A DNA stretch of 64,000 bases, from NCBI RefSeq assembly GCF_016864555.1, contig NZ_CP044011.1:4421501-4485500 (forward strand). Reading direction: 5' to 3'. Within the stretch, counting starts at the first letter, position 1. Each line of letters starts with the position of its first letter. Positions 27,755 to 36,860 of this stretch are shown in pieces. Source of the DNA: Sinorhizobium sp. BG8. GTDB lineage: Bacteria > Pseudomonadota > Alphaproteobacteria > Rhizobiales > Rhizobiaceae. The notes under the pieces are model-generated. The model had not been told where the DNA came from. It saw nothing but the letters and a program-made list of their open reading frames with translations, and did not search any database. The translations under genes and the position numbers were made by a program.

Positions 27755-28639
27755 CTATTCGGCGGCAAGGGCCCGATCGGCCGAGAATTTCTCCACGTAC
27801 TCGCAGAAGCTGGTGAGAAAAGCAGTGATGTTGCTTTGCACGAAGGCGAACTCGGGCTTTTTCTGCAGTGTCGTCTCGTTCACGTAGAGACCGCGATTGA
27901 CCTCGATCTGCAAGGCATGCAGGCCGCGTGCCGGCCGGCCGTAGTGCTCGGTAATGAAGCCGCCGGCATAGGGCTTGTTGCGCACGACGCTGAAGCCCAG
28001 CTCCTCGAGCAGTTCCATGGCGGTGCGGGAAAGCTCCGCGGACGCGCTGGTGCCGTAGCGATCGCCGATTATGAAGTCGGGACGTTCGCCGCTGCCGGAC
28101 ACGCGTATGTTGCCCGGCATCGAATGGCAGTCGACCAGCACGGCGAAGCCGAAGGCGACATGCGTCCGCACGACCAGCGCCCTCAGGCAGGAATGGTAGG
28201 GCTTGTAGATGTTTTCGACCCTGTCGAGCGCCTCGGAGACAGGCAGGCGGCGCTGGTAGATCTCCATGTTTTCGGCGACCACGCGCGGAACCGTGCCGAG
28301 ACCACCTGCAACCCGCATCGAGCTGACGTTCGCATAGGGAGGCAGCGATCCGTCGAACATGCGCGGATCGAGTTCGTAGGGCTCGCGATTGACGTCGAGG
28401 AACGCCCGCGGGAAGTGCGCGCAAAGCAGGGGCGCGCCGAGCTCCGGCGCCGCTGCGAACAGCTCATCCACGTAGTGATCTTCCGAACGGCGAAGCGAAA
28501 GCGCGTCCAGACGCGACTGTTCGACGAATCCCTGTGGATATCTTCGTCCGCTGTGGGGTGAGTTGAAGACGAGAGGAAGGTGCTGCGAAACGGGTTCCAG
28601 GACTTCGAAGAGGCTGTTTTCGCTGAGGTCCGGCGCCAT
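27755..28639 (-). CDS. N-formylglutamate amidohydrolase family protein
   Basis: A 294-residue enzyme of the family that hydrolyses N-formyl-glutamate to formate and glutamate (EC 3.5.1.68), the last step of one histidine-degradation route. Family features are LPLVFNSPHSGRRYP near the N-terminus, ALSLRRSEDHYVDELF, FLDVNREPYELDPRMF, VDCHSMPG (metal site) and LQIEVNRGLY. No other hut gene is nearby, so the role in histidine use is not shown; neighbours suggest a lone salvage amidohydrolase. Its stop faces the small-RNA terminator 33 bases away. It is divergent from cpdR. Confidence 0.88.
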   Translation of the reverse strand: MAPDLSENSLFEVLEPVSQHLPLVFNSPHSGRRYPQGFVEQSRLDALSLRRSEDHYVDELFAAAPELGAPLLCAHFPRAFLDVNREPYELDPRMFDGSLPPYANVSSMRVAGGLGTVPRVVAENMEIYQRRLPVSEALDRVENIYKPYHSCLRALVVRTHVAFGFAVLVDCHSMPGNIRVSGSGERPDFIIGDRYGTSASAELSRTAMELLEELGFSVVRNKPYAGGFITEHYGRPARGLHALQIEVNRGLYVNETTLQKKPEFAFVQSNITAFLTSFCEYVEKFSADRALAAE

Positions 28640-28832
28640 CGCGGTCCTTTTTTACCATGTCGCAAACTGATCTGTTGATCTATGTTGCCAGCGCAGGCGC
28701 GCCGTGTCCATACTGCGCGCGACCTGGATCTGGGCCTTGCTTTGCCACATTCACCGGATATTTACCGGGATGCGGTTTCCTACCAGAATCGCCCCAGGGC
28801 TCTAGAAACATTTATTAACGGCCTTCAACTAC

Positions 28833-29195
28833 ATGCATCCAAAAATTCTCCTCGCCGAAGACGACAACGATATGCGCCGCTTCCTCGTGAAGGCACTCGA
28901 AAAGGCGGGCTATAAAGTTACGTCGTACGACAACGGCGCCAGCGCGTACGACAGGCTGCGTGAAGAACCGTTCTCCCTGCTTCTGACCGATATCGTCATG
29001 CCGGAAATGGACGGCATCGAACTCGCGCGGCGCGCGACCGAACTCGATCCCGATCTGAAGGTGATGTTCATCACCGGCTTTGCAGCCGTAGCCCTGAACC
29101 CGGATTCCAAGGCTCCGAAGGACGCCAAGGTCCTGTCCAAGCCTTTCCACCTGCGCGACCTCGTTGACGAAGTCAACAAGATGCTGGCCGCGTAA
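28833..29195 (+). CDS. cpdR: Single-domain response regulator CpdR
   Basis: A 120-residue receiver domain without output domain. The acidic pocket is AEDDND (residues 9-14), the phospho-acceptor Asp53 is in LLLTDIVMPEMDG, and the switch/lysine region is MFITGF...VLSKPF. In Caulobacter and Sinorhizobium, unphosphorylated CpdR brings ClpXP to the cell pole for cell-cycle proteolysis and is phosphorylated by the CckA-ChpT relay. The C-terminus ends in Ala-Ala, matching the ClpX-recognised end reported for Caulobacter CpdR. The assignment rests on similarity and on the rhizobial setting next to tRNA-Val. Confidence 0.9.
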   Translation: MHPKILLAEDDNDMRRFLVKALEKAGYKVTSYDNGASAYDRLREEPFSLLLTDIVMPEMDGIELARRATELDPDLKVMFITGFAAVALNPDSKAPKDAKVLSKPFHLRDLVDEVNKMLAA

Positions 29196-29246
29196 GGCGC
29201 GGAAAAGACCGCAAAACTTTCGCACAAAAAAGCTTCACAAAAGCTA

Positions 29247-29277
29247 TTGACGCGGCTGAGGGTTTTGTGGTCTATGC
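29247..29277 (+). promoter_or_regulatory. Promoter of tRNA-Val
   Basis: TTGACG (29247-29252) is followed after 18-19 bases by TCTATGC (29271-29277), a good rhizobial -35/-10 pair, 13 bases before the tRNA. Confidence 0.7.
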
Positions 29278-29290
29278 GCCGACATCGGAT

Positions 29291-29365
<75 letters not shown>

Positions 29366-29376
29366 TTCGAATTCAA

Positions 29377-29407
29377 GGGCTTAGCGAGAAATCGCTAAGC
29401 CCTTTCT
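29377..29407 (+). terminator. Rho-independent terminator after tRNA-Val
   Basis: A perfect ten-base stem GGGCTTAGCG (29377-29386)/CGCTAAGCCC (29393-29402) with a six-base loop, followed by TTTCTC. Confidence 0.85.
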
Positions 29408-29715
29408 CATTTCCGGGGACAGTTCCCGTCTCCTCGAAATCCCCGGTTCCGGCAGCACGGACCACCGGTCCCGAGGTAGCTCGCTTTAGCCGTCTGGCCG
29501 GTCCCCGCAGCGCCCCGAGAAAGGCAGCGCCGCGCGCTACGTCCCAGCCCGACGCGCCACCGATTCGCACGACATGCACGAGGCGATGACCACGCGCCGC
29601 GTGATTCGCACGAATCACCGTCCGCTTTGAGGAGCGCTCCACGGGTACCTGCATCCCCGGCTGCCTCGCACGCAGGCAGCCAGGGAAGATGGGGCGCTCC
29701 GCGGCACCGGTCAGG
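29408..29715. other. Gap between tRNA-Val and the metalloprotease gene
   Basis: About 300 bases without a convincing gene. It contains an 8+8 dyad GTGATTCG-CA-CGAATCAC (about 29600-29617) and a stem GGCTGCCT/AGGCAGCC (29659-29681) that may end the metalloprotease transcript. No integrase fragment or second copy of the tRNA 3' end was noticed here. Confidence 0.5.
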
Positions 29716-31902
29716 CTATTCTGCGGCCACCTTGTGGGCGCCCTGCGATTTCGGTGCCGGATGATGACGTGCAAGCTTTGCAGCCACCTTGCGCACCGTG
29801 TCGCCAACCTGCTTGGCCTCCTTGTCGGCACCGCTGTCCTTGAGCCAATCGGCGTAGGTCTTCCCGTAGTACTCGAAGTCCACGCGTCCAAGGGTCGTGG
29901 CCGACACTTCGGCCTCATCGACGAGGGCAGCCTCGAGATGCTTGGCAGCCTCCTCCGGCCGCTTCTTGGCAACGGCGAAGGCAGCGCGGCCGTCTATCGC
30001 CATGGCCTTTTCCGGAGCGTCGATGCGCAGCAGCCGGTAATTGCGCGTCATTGGCAGGGCGAGAGCAATTCGGGCATGTGCCGCTGCCCTCGAGTTCGGC
30101 AGACGCTCGACCAGCTCGAGCCAGGCGTTCCGCCCCGCGTCGAGTACGAGCGAACCGTCGAAGGCCATGACGCGTCCACCCTCGTCCGTGTAGACGCCCT
30201 GGGCGACATACTCTTCCTCATAGCTCTTCGGCGGCGCCACGCGCAGCTGCAGTTCGTTCGACAGCAGGTCGGCACCGTTGATCTGCATCGACATCTGCAC
30301 CGTGTAGTGGCCGGGCTCGGCCAGATCCCACCCGTTCACACCGGCTGATACGAACAGGCTCTCGGTGATCTCCTGTCCGGGTTGCAGCACCATCGCGGCT
30401 GCGCGCCGGCACTGGTGTGCATAGGGCAGCCACTGGCGTGCGGGCTTGCCGGCCTTCTTCAGGATGACGACCATGCCTCCCGTGTCGAGAAGGATGTCGG
30501 AGGGCACGATCTTCGGCTCGGCAGAGATGTTGGTGAGCTTGATCTCCAGCACGACCGGCTCCAGGAAATCGTAGATCGGCTTCGCACGATCAACGCCGAT
30601 TTCCAGGTCGAAGCCGTTCGCACCGAGCGTTGAGGCTCCCTCGAAGCCGTGATGGTCGAACCAGTCGGCATTGCCCATCTGGACGAACCGTTCGGGCGCA
30701 TGACGCAGGAACAGAAGTTCGCTGTCGGTGAAGCGATACTCGAAATTGCTGAAGAACGCCGTTTCACCGCCGGCAACGAAATAGGGATAGTTCATGAAGC
30801 TGCGTGCTTCTGGCTCGGCGGCAAGCGGGATCCAGGGCGTGCCGAGATCCTTCTGCCAGGAATGGGCGAGATTGAAGGCGTGACCCATTTCGTGAATAGC
30901 CGTCCAGAAGTGCAGGCGCTTCACGGCCGCGGCAGGTGCCGGATCTCCCGCCGGCGCATTCGAGATGAAGCTGTCGTAGAAGATCGCGGTACCCTGGCGA
31001 TGGTTTGGCCCGATGTCGTCGAACATGATGCCGCCGAGGTTCGGGCCGATGTCGTGCTGCTTGGCGAACAGCACCCACAGCGCCCATTGCGGCTTGTTGG
31101 CGAAGCGCGACCAGTAGGTCTGCATCGCGTCGTGCATCTCGGCATCGCTCCATGTCAGATTGACGTCGGGGCCGTCGGTCGGGATATCGCTGATGGCGGG
31201 GTTGCGCGTGGCGTCGAAGCCTGCGCGCCGATAGATCGTCTCGGTGGTCAGAACCTGGCATGGCAGGGTTGCCGGCCGGTTCGGGTGAGCGCATGTGTCG
31301 ATATCGAGATCCGGGACAACGCCGCTCTCGTGATCGTACTCGAACTCGGCCGGGTGGAAGTAGTTCGAGGCAAAGCGATAGGTGCGCCTGCGTGGAAGGG
31401 CTCCACCGCCGCTGAACGTTACGGTCGCGCTACGACCGGACGCGAACAGGCTTCGCACTGCAGTGATCTTGACCGACGTGTAGGGGAAGGAGGCAACCGA
31501 GCCGTCCTTGTACCAGATGGTACCGGTCCAGGTGCGCGGACCGACCGCAACCAGGTTGGCGATCCAGTGTACGCGCAGCACGAAGCTTCTGTAGAGCGTG
31601 CCGCTCGCCGTCATCTGCGGATAGTTGCCGTCGACGTCGAGGCGCAGTTCTTCACGCTGGAAGACGATCGGAGAGAGCGCTTCGCTCCCGACCTCCGCCT
31701 CCAGTGCGGCCTCTACGCCGCCGAGGACAGGGTTGGTGGTTGGGTGGGTCAGCGAAGACCACTTGTAGAGACCGCTCGACCGCAGCAGCCAGGGCATCGC
31801 TTCGATCGGACCGGACAGGGCCTCTGCCTCAAACGCTGCTTTCAGGAGTTCCGCCTCGTCGGCGGCAAGCTCGTTCTGAGAAAACAATTCAACATTGGAC
31901 AT
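29716..31902 (-). CDS. Metzincin-like zinc metalloprotease, large, function unknown
   Basis: A 728-residue protein. The zinc-binding consensus HEMGHAFNLAH is at residues 337-347 (three His ligands, catalytic Glu338), and a Met-turn-like SFMNYPY at about 368-374 places it in the metzincin clan. Residues 75-330 look beta-rich, and about 420-620 look like immunoglobulin-type strands. The last ~110 residues are Ala/Glu-rich helices resembling TPR repeats, ending in a basic tail. No signal peptide or membrane segment is visible, odd for such a protease, so it acts in the cytosol or leaves by another route. The start at 31902 follows AGGAGG. It lies 86 bases downstream of a small gene on the same strand, a probable two-gene operon. 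Substrate unknown. Confidence 0.75.
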   Translation of the reverse strand: MSNVELFSQNELAADEAELLKAAFEAEALSGPIEAMPWLLRSSGLYKWSSLTHPTTNPVLGGVEAALEAEVGSEALSPIVFQREELRLDVDGNYPQMTASGTLYRSFVLRVHWIANLVAVGPRTWTGTIWYKDGSVASFPYTSVKITAVRSLFASGRSATVTFSGGGALPRRRTYRFASNYFHPAEFEYDHESGVVPDLDIDTCAHPNRPATLPCQVLTTETIYRRAGFDATRNPAISDIPTDGPDVNLTWSDAEMHDAMQTYWSRFANKPQWALWVLFAKQHDIGPNLGGIMFDDIGPNHRQGTAIFYDSFISNAPAGDPAPAAAVKRLHFWTAIHEMGHAFNLAHSWQKDLGTPWIPLAAEPEARSFMNYPYFVAGGETAFFSNFEYRFTDSELLFLRHAPERFVQMGNADWFDHHGFEGASTLGANGFDLEIGVDRAKPIYDFLEPVVLEIKLTNISAEPKIVPSDILLDTGGMVVILKKAGKPARQWLPYAHQCRRAAAMVLQPGQEITESLFVSAGVNGWDLAEPGHYTVQMSMQINGADLLSNELQLRVAPPKSYEEEYVAQGVYTDEGGRVMAFDGSLVLDAGRNAWLELVERLPNSRAAAHARIALALPMTRNYRLLRIDAPEKAMAIDGRAAFAVAKKRPEEAAKHLEAALVDEAEVSATTLGRVDFEYYGKTYADWLKDSGADKEAKQVGDTVRKVAAKLARHHPAPKSQGAHKVAAE

Positions 31903-31988
31903 GATGACCTCCTCGAATGACTGACTGCCGGCAGCGCGTGCCGCCGGGTAGTCGCTGAAGATGATGCTGAGTGTTCCTTCGACTTGGT

Positions 31989-32285
31989 TCAGAGATAGCC
32001 GGGCAGGGTGAAGGGCCGGATGTCGATCTGGCCGCCGATCAACGAGACGGCAAGGGTGGGCTCTGCGGCACAATCGACCGAGAGCTCGCGCTTCAGGCTG
32101 CGTTCGGGCAGCGACACGCGCAAACTGCACTGTTTCGCCTCGACTTCTAGGCGTACGCGTTCGGCAAGTCCGATCTGATGGCGCGTCTTCACACCCTGTT
32201 TGCGAAACAGTTCGCGTCCATCGACCGCGATGACGACCTCATCGCCCTCGAAGCCTTCTTGAAGATCTACGGTTAGCGTAGGCAA
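31989..32285 (-). CDS. Small conserved-looking protein paired with the metalloprotease
   Basis: A 98-residue acidic-to-neutral protein with alternating hydrophobic residues suggesting an all-beta fold (LTVDLQEGFEGDEVVIAVDGRELF, RVRLEVEAKQCSLRVSLP, PTLAVSLIGGQIDIRPFTLPGYL). No signal peptide or known motif is recognised. It precedes the metalloprotease gene by 86 bases on the same strand. By position it could be an inhibitor, chaperone or targeting partner of the protease, but this is inference only. Confidence 0.6.
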   Translation of the reverse strand: MPTLTVDLQEGFEGDEVVIAVDGRELFRKQGVKTRHQIGLAERVRLEVEAKQCSLRVSLPERSLKRELSVDCAAEPTLAVSLIGGQIDIRPFTLPGYL

Positions 32286-32952
32286 CGGTTCTCCCCCCTG
32301 CTCCGAATGCTAGGTCGGGAAAGGAAACGAACTCGGGAGTGCGCAGATAAGGTCTCGCGCAAGTGGGGCCGGAAGGGAAGACGTACACGGCCGCTTGAGA
32401 ATTTCATTTCATTAAAATGTAATATAGCAAAATCTACTATTCGTGGCAAACCGTTTTGGTTCAATTCTTTAGAATTGCATCGCGGCAGCCATCAATTCGA
32501 CACTTGCCGCCGCCCACCAAACCGCTGACATTCCCGCATTTTCCTGGAAGAGGACACGAGTGAAAACAACGGCCTGGGGTGCCATGACGAGCCTTCGGAT
32601 CGCGGGACGTGCGAGGATAGCAGCGGCCCAAGGATTGCCACCGCTTCCGCCCGCATCGTGAGCAGGATTTACTGCGCCGGCCACGTGCTCCACGGCCGCA
32701 AGATCGTTACACCTGCTTCGAACGTTTTCGTTGCACTCCGGTATTGCGCGGCTCTGCTGTTGGTTGTGCGCCTCCGTACACATACGGCTTGGATCGCGCT
32801 TCCGTCTCGGCGCCGCAACGTCATTAAAATCAACTCCGTAAGGCTAACCTAATACTGTATTGCGTCTGCACTCGACTAAGACGTAGAATACATGAACTGA
32901 CAGGAATACACCTCACACAATAAGTGCTGTAGTAGTGCTGGAGGGATACGAC
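32286..32952. other. Sparse, partly A/T-rich gap in the accessory block
   Basis: About 650 bases without a supported gene. Stretches around 32400-32480 and 32820-32950 are clearly richer in A/T than the surroundings. Short frames on both strands (for example 32469-32783 on the minus strand) have no ribosome-binding site or recognisable product. This may be decayed DNA at the edge of a transferred segment and should include the promoter of the protease pair. Confidence 0.5.
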
Positions 32953-33261
32953 GTGAGCCTTGCTTTTCAAGGGAATCTGGCGGTCGACCCACCACTTTCA
33001 CTGACGGACGAAGAGATCCGAGCGCAACCCGACCCCAATTGCAAGAGCGCCAGGTTCGAGACATCCGGCCAAGCCCGAAACTTCCTGACATTGGTGATGG
33101 AGGACGCGTTCTCCAATCATTGCATCGACGTCAATTCCACCGCCACCGATGTGTTTGGCCACAGCGATGCCTTCCGCGCGCAAACCGGTCCGGTGGAGCG
33201 GATGGGCACCTGGCGAGTTCGGCGTGAGGTTCTGAGTAAAAACGCCACGGCCGTTTCGTAG
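32953..33261 (+). CDS. Hypothetical protein, about 102 aa
   Basis: A short frame with a GTG start at 32953, nine bases after GGAGG; another in-frame GTG is at 32935. The product (…LTDEEIRAQPDPNCKSARFETSGQARNFLTLVMEDAFSNHCIDVNSTATDVFGH…) has no signal, membrane helix or motif I recognise. The composition is plausible for a real gene, but it sits alone in a sparse region and may be a remnant. Confidence 0.4.
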   Translation: MSLAFQGNLAVDPPLSLTDEEIRAQPDPNCKSARFETSGQARNFLTLVMEDAFSNHCIDVNSTATDVFGHSDAFRAQTGPVERMGTWRVRREVLSKNATAVS

Positions 33262-33480
33262 CCGTCGACGGATAAGTGACTGTGGGCCGCCCTGGTGCGC
33301 CGTTCAATGCGCTCCGGGGCTTTGGAAATGCAGGGAAGTTGATGCTGCCCCAAGCAAGTCAATGCGGAACGGCAGAGTCTACGCGATGATACAGGCGGGC
33401 GCCCTTCGTCCGCACTAAGATGAAAAGGTTACGGATTTCCGTGCCCCGAGGACACCGGAACCCGGAACGATCAACGGAGG

Positions 33481-33828
33481 ATGGCCTTGTTTCTCGATTA
33501 CTTCGCACTGGGCGTATTGTTCTTCATGGTGCTGACGCTGTTCTACGGCATCATCGCCATCCATGACATTCCCCACCTGATTGCCAAGAAGCGCAATCAC
33601 CCGCACCAGGACGCAATCCATGTCGCCGGTTGGGTCAGCCTGTTCACCCTTCATGCCATCTGGCCGTTTCTCTTCATCTGGGCCACGCTTTACCGCGAAG
33701 ACCGCGGTTGGGGCATAAGGACAGATGGGAAGCTGCCGTCCCAGGTCGAAGCCGGCGCCGAAATCGCGCGCCTCAAGGCGCGCATTGCCGAACTCGAGGG
33801 CGAGCCGCAGATGAGGGAGACCGCCTGA
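33481..33828 (+). CDS. DUF3302 inner-membrane protein (YiaW/YibI family)
   Basis: A 115-residue protein with two membrane helices (LDYFALGVLFFMVLTLFYGIIAI at residues about 4-28, and VSLFTLHAIWPFLFIWATLY at about 51-71) and a short coiled, charged C-terminus. The family is found with HlyD-type membrane fusion proteins, as in the E. coli yiaW-yiaV and yibI-yibH pairs. The same holds here: its TGA shares an A with the ATG of the following HlyD gene, so the two are translationally coupled. The ATG follows a GGAGG-like site. Precise function is not known. Confidence 0.85.
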   Translation: MALFLDYFALGVLFFMVLTLFYGIIAIHDIPHLIAKKRNHPHQDAIHVAGWVSLFTLHAIWPFLFIWATLYREDRGWGIRTDGKLPSQVEAGAEIARLKARIAELEGEPQMRETA

Positions 33829-34985
33829 TGGATCTCCTTCTCATCCTCACCTACACGGCGTTCTGCATCGCGATCTTCAAGATCTTCAAGATCAGGGTCA
33901 ATCAGTGGACGGTATCGACCGCGGTCCTTGGCGGCATCTTCCTCATTTCCGGCCTCATCCTGATCATGAGCTACAACCACCCCTATTCCAGCGATGGGCG
34001 GATCTACTTCACGTCGGCCCCGGTCATCCCGGCCGTTGGCGGGCTGGTGGTGGAAGTGCCCGTGGCGGCAAACACGCCGCTGAAGAAGGGCGATGTGCTG
34101 TTCCGCATAGACCCCCGTCCCTACCAGTTCGTCGTCGACCAGAAGAAAGCGGCGCTCGCGGAGGCCGAGCAGGCAGTCCGCCAGCTGGAGGCGGGGATGG
34201 AGGCCGCCGATTCGAACGTGATCCAGGCAGAATCCGCGCGCGACCGGTCGCTGCAGGCATACGAGCGCTTCGTGGAGTCGAACGAGAACGCCAAGAAAAG
34301 CGGTAGCGGCCTGGTCTTCTCCGAACTGGACGTCGAGAACCGGCGTGGCATCTACCTGGGTGCAGAGGCCGCAGTAGGCACGGCCCAGGCCCAGGCATTG
34401 CAGGCCCGGCTCGCATACGAGTCCCAGATCAACGGGGTCAACCCGATGGTCGCCCGCCTGCAGGCCGAACTGAAGAATGCGGAATATGAGCTCGACCAGA
34501 CGACGGTCCGGGCACCGAGCAATGGTTATGTCACGCAGGTCTTCCTCAGGCCCGGCATGATGGCCAATCCCCTGCCGCTGCGGCCCGTCATGGTCTTCAT
34601 CAACCAGGAGGACAGGATGCTGGCGGCCGCCTTCATCCAGAATTCACTCCAGCGTGTGCGCGTGGGCGACGAAGCGGAGGTCGCTTTCAAGGCCATCCCC
34701 GGCAGGATCTTCAAGGCCAGGATCAGCGAGATCATCGACGTCATGGCTCAGGGACAATTGCAGCCGACGGGTGCGCTCATCGACCCGCAATCGCCGGAGC
34801 GTCTTCCGCCCGGGCGAACGCTCGCGCGCGTCGACGTGCTCGATGATCTCGGCGACTACCAGTTGCCGGGCGGTGTTGTTGCCGAGGTAGCGGTCTACAC
34901 GGAGCACTGGCACCACGTCGCCATCCTCAGAAAGGTGCTGCTGCGCATGAGCAGCTGGATGAATTATGTGTTTCTCGAGCACTGA
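33828..34985 (+). CDS. HlyD-family membrane fusion protein (YibH/YiaV-like)
   Basis: A 385-residue inner-membrane anchored periplasmic adaptor. Residues about 1-50 hold hydrophobic segments. A biotinyl-lipoyl half-motif (PVIPAVGGLVVEVPVAANTPLKKGDVLFRIDP), a long alpha-helical hairpin rich in Ala/Glu/Gln (about 100-200), the second lipoyl half (TVRAPSNGYVTQVFLRPGMMA) and a beta-barrel region follow. Such proteins couple an inner-membrane pump to an outer-membrane channel. No ABC, RND or MFS pump lies next to it, as in other DUF3302-HlyD pairs. It starts in a four-base TGATG overlap with the preceding gene. A SulP transporter gene follows 93 bases later. Confidence 0.88.
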   Translation: MDLLLILTYTAFCIAIFKIFKIRVNQWTVSTAVLGGIFLISGLILIMSYNHPYSSDGRIYFTSAPVIPAVGGLVVEVPVAANTPLKKGDVLFRIDPRPYQFVVDQKKAALAEAEQAVRQLEAGMEAADSNVIQAESARDRSLQAYERFVESNENAKKSGSGLVFSELDVENRRGIYLGAEAAVGTAQAQALQARLAYESQINGVNPMVARLQAELKNAEYELDQTTVRAPSNGYVTQVFLRPGMMANPLPLRPVMVFINQEDRMLAAAFIQNSLQRVRVGDEAEVAFKAIPGRIFKARISEIIDVMAQGQLQPTGALIDPQSPERLPPGRTLARVDVLDDLGDYQLPGGVVAEVAVYTEHWHHVAILRKVLLRMSSWMNYVFLEH

Positions 34986-35078
34986 GGCGCCCTGAGGGCA
35001 GTCCTGTTGTTGCAAGCGCGCGTGGCGGTTCCGGTGCTTCCCCGGGACCCGACGCCGTCAATGTTGATGTAAGCAGAA

Positions 35079-36860
35079 GTGTCAAACGAAATGGCCCGTA
35101 GTTTCGATCTGCCGGTGTTCAGGGGGTTTGCGGGCTTGCGCGCAAGCTGGCTGGCGACCGATGTCTCCGCGGGCCTCTCGATTGCGGCGGTCGGCTTGCC
35201 GAGCGCGATCGCCTATCCCGCCATTGCCGGACTGCCGCCGGAAACCGGCCTCTACGCCAGCATCGCCTCGGTCATCGCCTATGCCGTCTTCGGTCCCTCC
35301 AGGCGGCTGATCGTCGGCCCCGATGCAGCCACGATGACGGTTCTGGCGGCGGCGATGACCGCGATCATCGCATCGACCCCCGCGACGGAGCCGGTGGATC
35401 GGATCTCCATCGCCGCCATACTGGCGATCGGCGTGGGCGTACTGTGTCTGATCGCGCGGTTGCTGCGGCTCGGCATGCTTGCGACTTTCCTCTCCCGTCC
35501 GATCCTCGTCGGCTTCTTCGCGGGCATTTCGCTCTCGATCCTGATCGGCCAGATCGGCCGCATCACCGGCGTTTCCATAAAATCGGACGGGCTCATTGCA
35601 CCGTTCGTCGAACTCGCGAGCAAGAGCGCGTCGATCCATTGGCCTTCGGTCCTGCTCGCCGTTGGAATGTTCGCCGTCCTGCAGGCTGCAAGGGCGACGC
35701 GCCTGCCAGTCCCCGGACCCGTGATCGTCGTCGTGGCCTCCGTCTTCCTGTCGGCGATCTTCGATTTCAAGGGGCGCGGCATTGCAGTCGTCGGCGACAT
35801 TCCGACCGGCTTCCCCAATTTCGCGATCCCGTCCCTGTCCACCTTTCCGGTCGACCAGCTGTTGTTCGGATCTGCCGCCGTTTTTCTGGTGAGTTTCGGT
35901 GCGGGCATCGTGACCGCCCGCAGTTTCGGTGCGCGCCTCGGAGATGACGTCGATCCCAACCAGGAGCTGATCGGGCTGGGATCGGCCAACATCGCGGCCG
36001 GGCTCTGCGGATCGTTTCCCGTCAGCATGTCGGACTCGCGCACCGCGATCAACGTATCGATCGGCGGCAGGTCGCAGCTCGCGGGTATCGTCTCGGCCAC
36101 CGCGCTGATCGCCTCGCTGTTCTTTCTGAACGACGCGCTGCGCGTCCTGCCGATACCGGCGCTCGCCGCCATCCTCACCGCTGCGGCCATCAGTCTGATC
36201 GACGTCCCGGAACTGCGGCAGGTCTGGCGCATAAGCCGGATGGAGTTCGTCTTCGCCCTCATCACCATGTGGGGCGCGATCAGCTTCGGCGTTCTCAATG
36301 GTGTTGTCATCGCGATCGGCGCCACGCTGGTCTATGTCCTGCGCAAGATGATGTTCCCGCGCGACGCACTGCTCGGCCGCATTGCGGGCCGCGACGGCTT
36401 CTACAAGCTGCACCGTTTTCAGCAGGCCGAACCCGTCCCCGGCCTCACCATCTGCCTGATCGAGGGCAGTCTCCTGTTCTTCAACGTCGACCATGTCCGC
36501 AAGCGCCTGCACGAGATTGCCGAACGCCTGTCACCCGGCAGTCGCTGGTTCGTGCTCGATGCAGCCGCGATCGCCCAGATCGACAGCACGTCCGCCGCGA
36601 TGATCGACGAGATCAGGGAAGACTTCGCCGAGCAGGGCATCGTCCTGGGCATTGCCGAATTGCACGCCGAGGCCAAGGACCTGCTCGACCGGGCGGGCGT
36701 GCTCGCGCGTGTGGGTCGGTCGATGATCTTCGAGGATCTCGACGACGCTCTGCGTGCGTTTCAGTCACAGGAAATCAACGAGATCATCAACGGCGGAACC
36801 GGCGGGGGCCGGGAGACCGCAGAGAGAGTGAGGGAGGCAGGGAATGAGCAAGGACCATGA
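35079..36860 (+). CDS. SulP-family anion transporter with STAS domain
   Basis: A 593-residue transporter (593 from GTG 35079, 589 from ATG 35091). About 12-14 hydrophobic segments cover residues 25-430 with SulP motifs (AAVGLPSAIAYPAIAGLPPETGLYAS, GPDAATMTVLAAAMTA, FPVSMSDSRTAINVSIGGRSQLAG). A cytoplasmic STAS domain follows at about 445-560 (FFNVDHVRKRLHEIAERLSPGSRWFVLDAAAIAQIDSTSAAMIDEI). The substrate may be sulfate, bicarbonate or another anion; SulP members cannot be assigned by eye. Its 3' end overlaps the PPK2 gene by 17 bases, so the two are co-translated. Overlap with a polyphosphate kinase is notable. Confidence 0.9.
   Translation: MSNEMARSFDLPVFRGFAGLRASWLATDVSAGLSIAAVGLPSAIAYPAIAGLPPETGLYASIASVIAYAVFGPSRRLIVGPDAATMTVLAAAMTAIIASTPATEPVDRISIAAILAIGVGVLCLIARLLRLGMLATFLSRPILVGFFAGISLSILIGQIGRITGVSIKSDGLIAPFVELASKSASIHWPSVLLAVGMFAVLQAARATRLPVPGPVIVVVASVFLSAIFDFKGRGIAVVGDIPTGFPNFAIPSLSTFPVDQLLFGSAAVFLVSFGAGIVTARSFGARLGDDVDPNQELIGLGSANIAAGLCGSFPVSMSDSRTAINVSIGGRSQLAGIVSATALIASLFFLNDALRVLPIPALAAILTAAAISLIDVPELRQVWRISRMEFVFALITMWGAISFGVLNGVVIAIGATLVYVLRKMMFPRDALLGRIAGRDGFYKLHRFQQAEPVPGLTICLIEGSLLFFNVDHVRKRLHEIAERLSPGSRWFVLDAAAIAQIDSTSAAMIDEIREDFAEQGIVLGIAELHAEAKDLLDRAGVLARVGRSMIFEDLDDALRAFQSQEINEIINGGTGGGRETAERVREAGNEQGP

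Noticed and set aside
32469..32783. 104-residue minus-strand frame in the sparse region
   Set aside because: No recognisable domain or ribosome-binding site; treated as non-coding or decayed.
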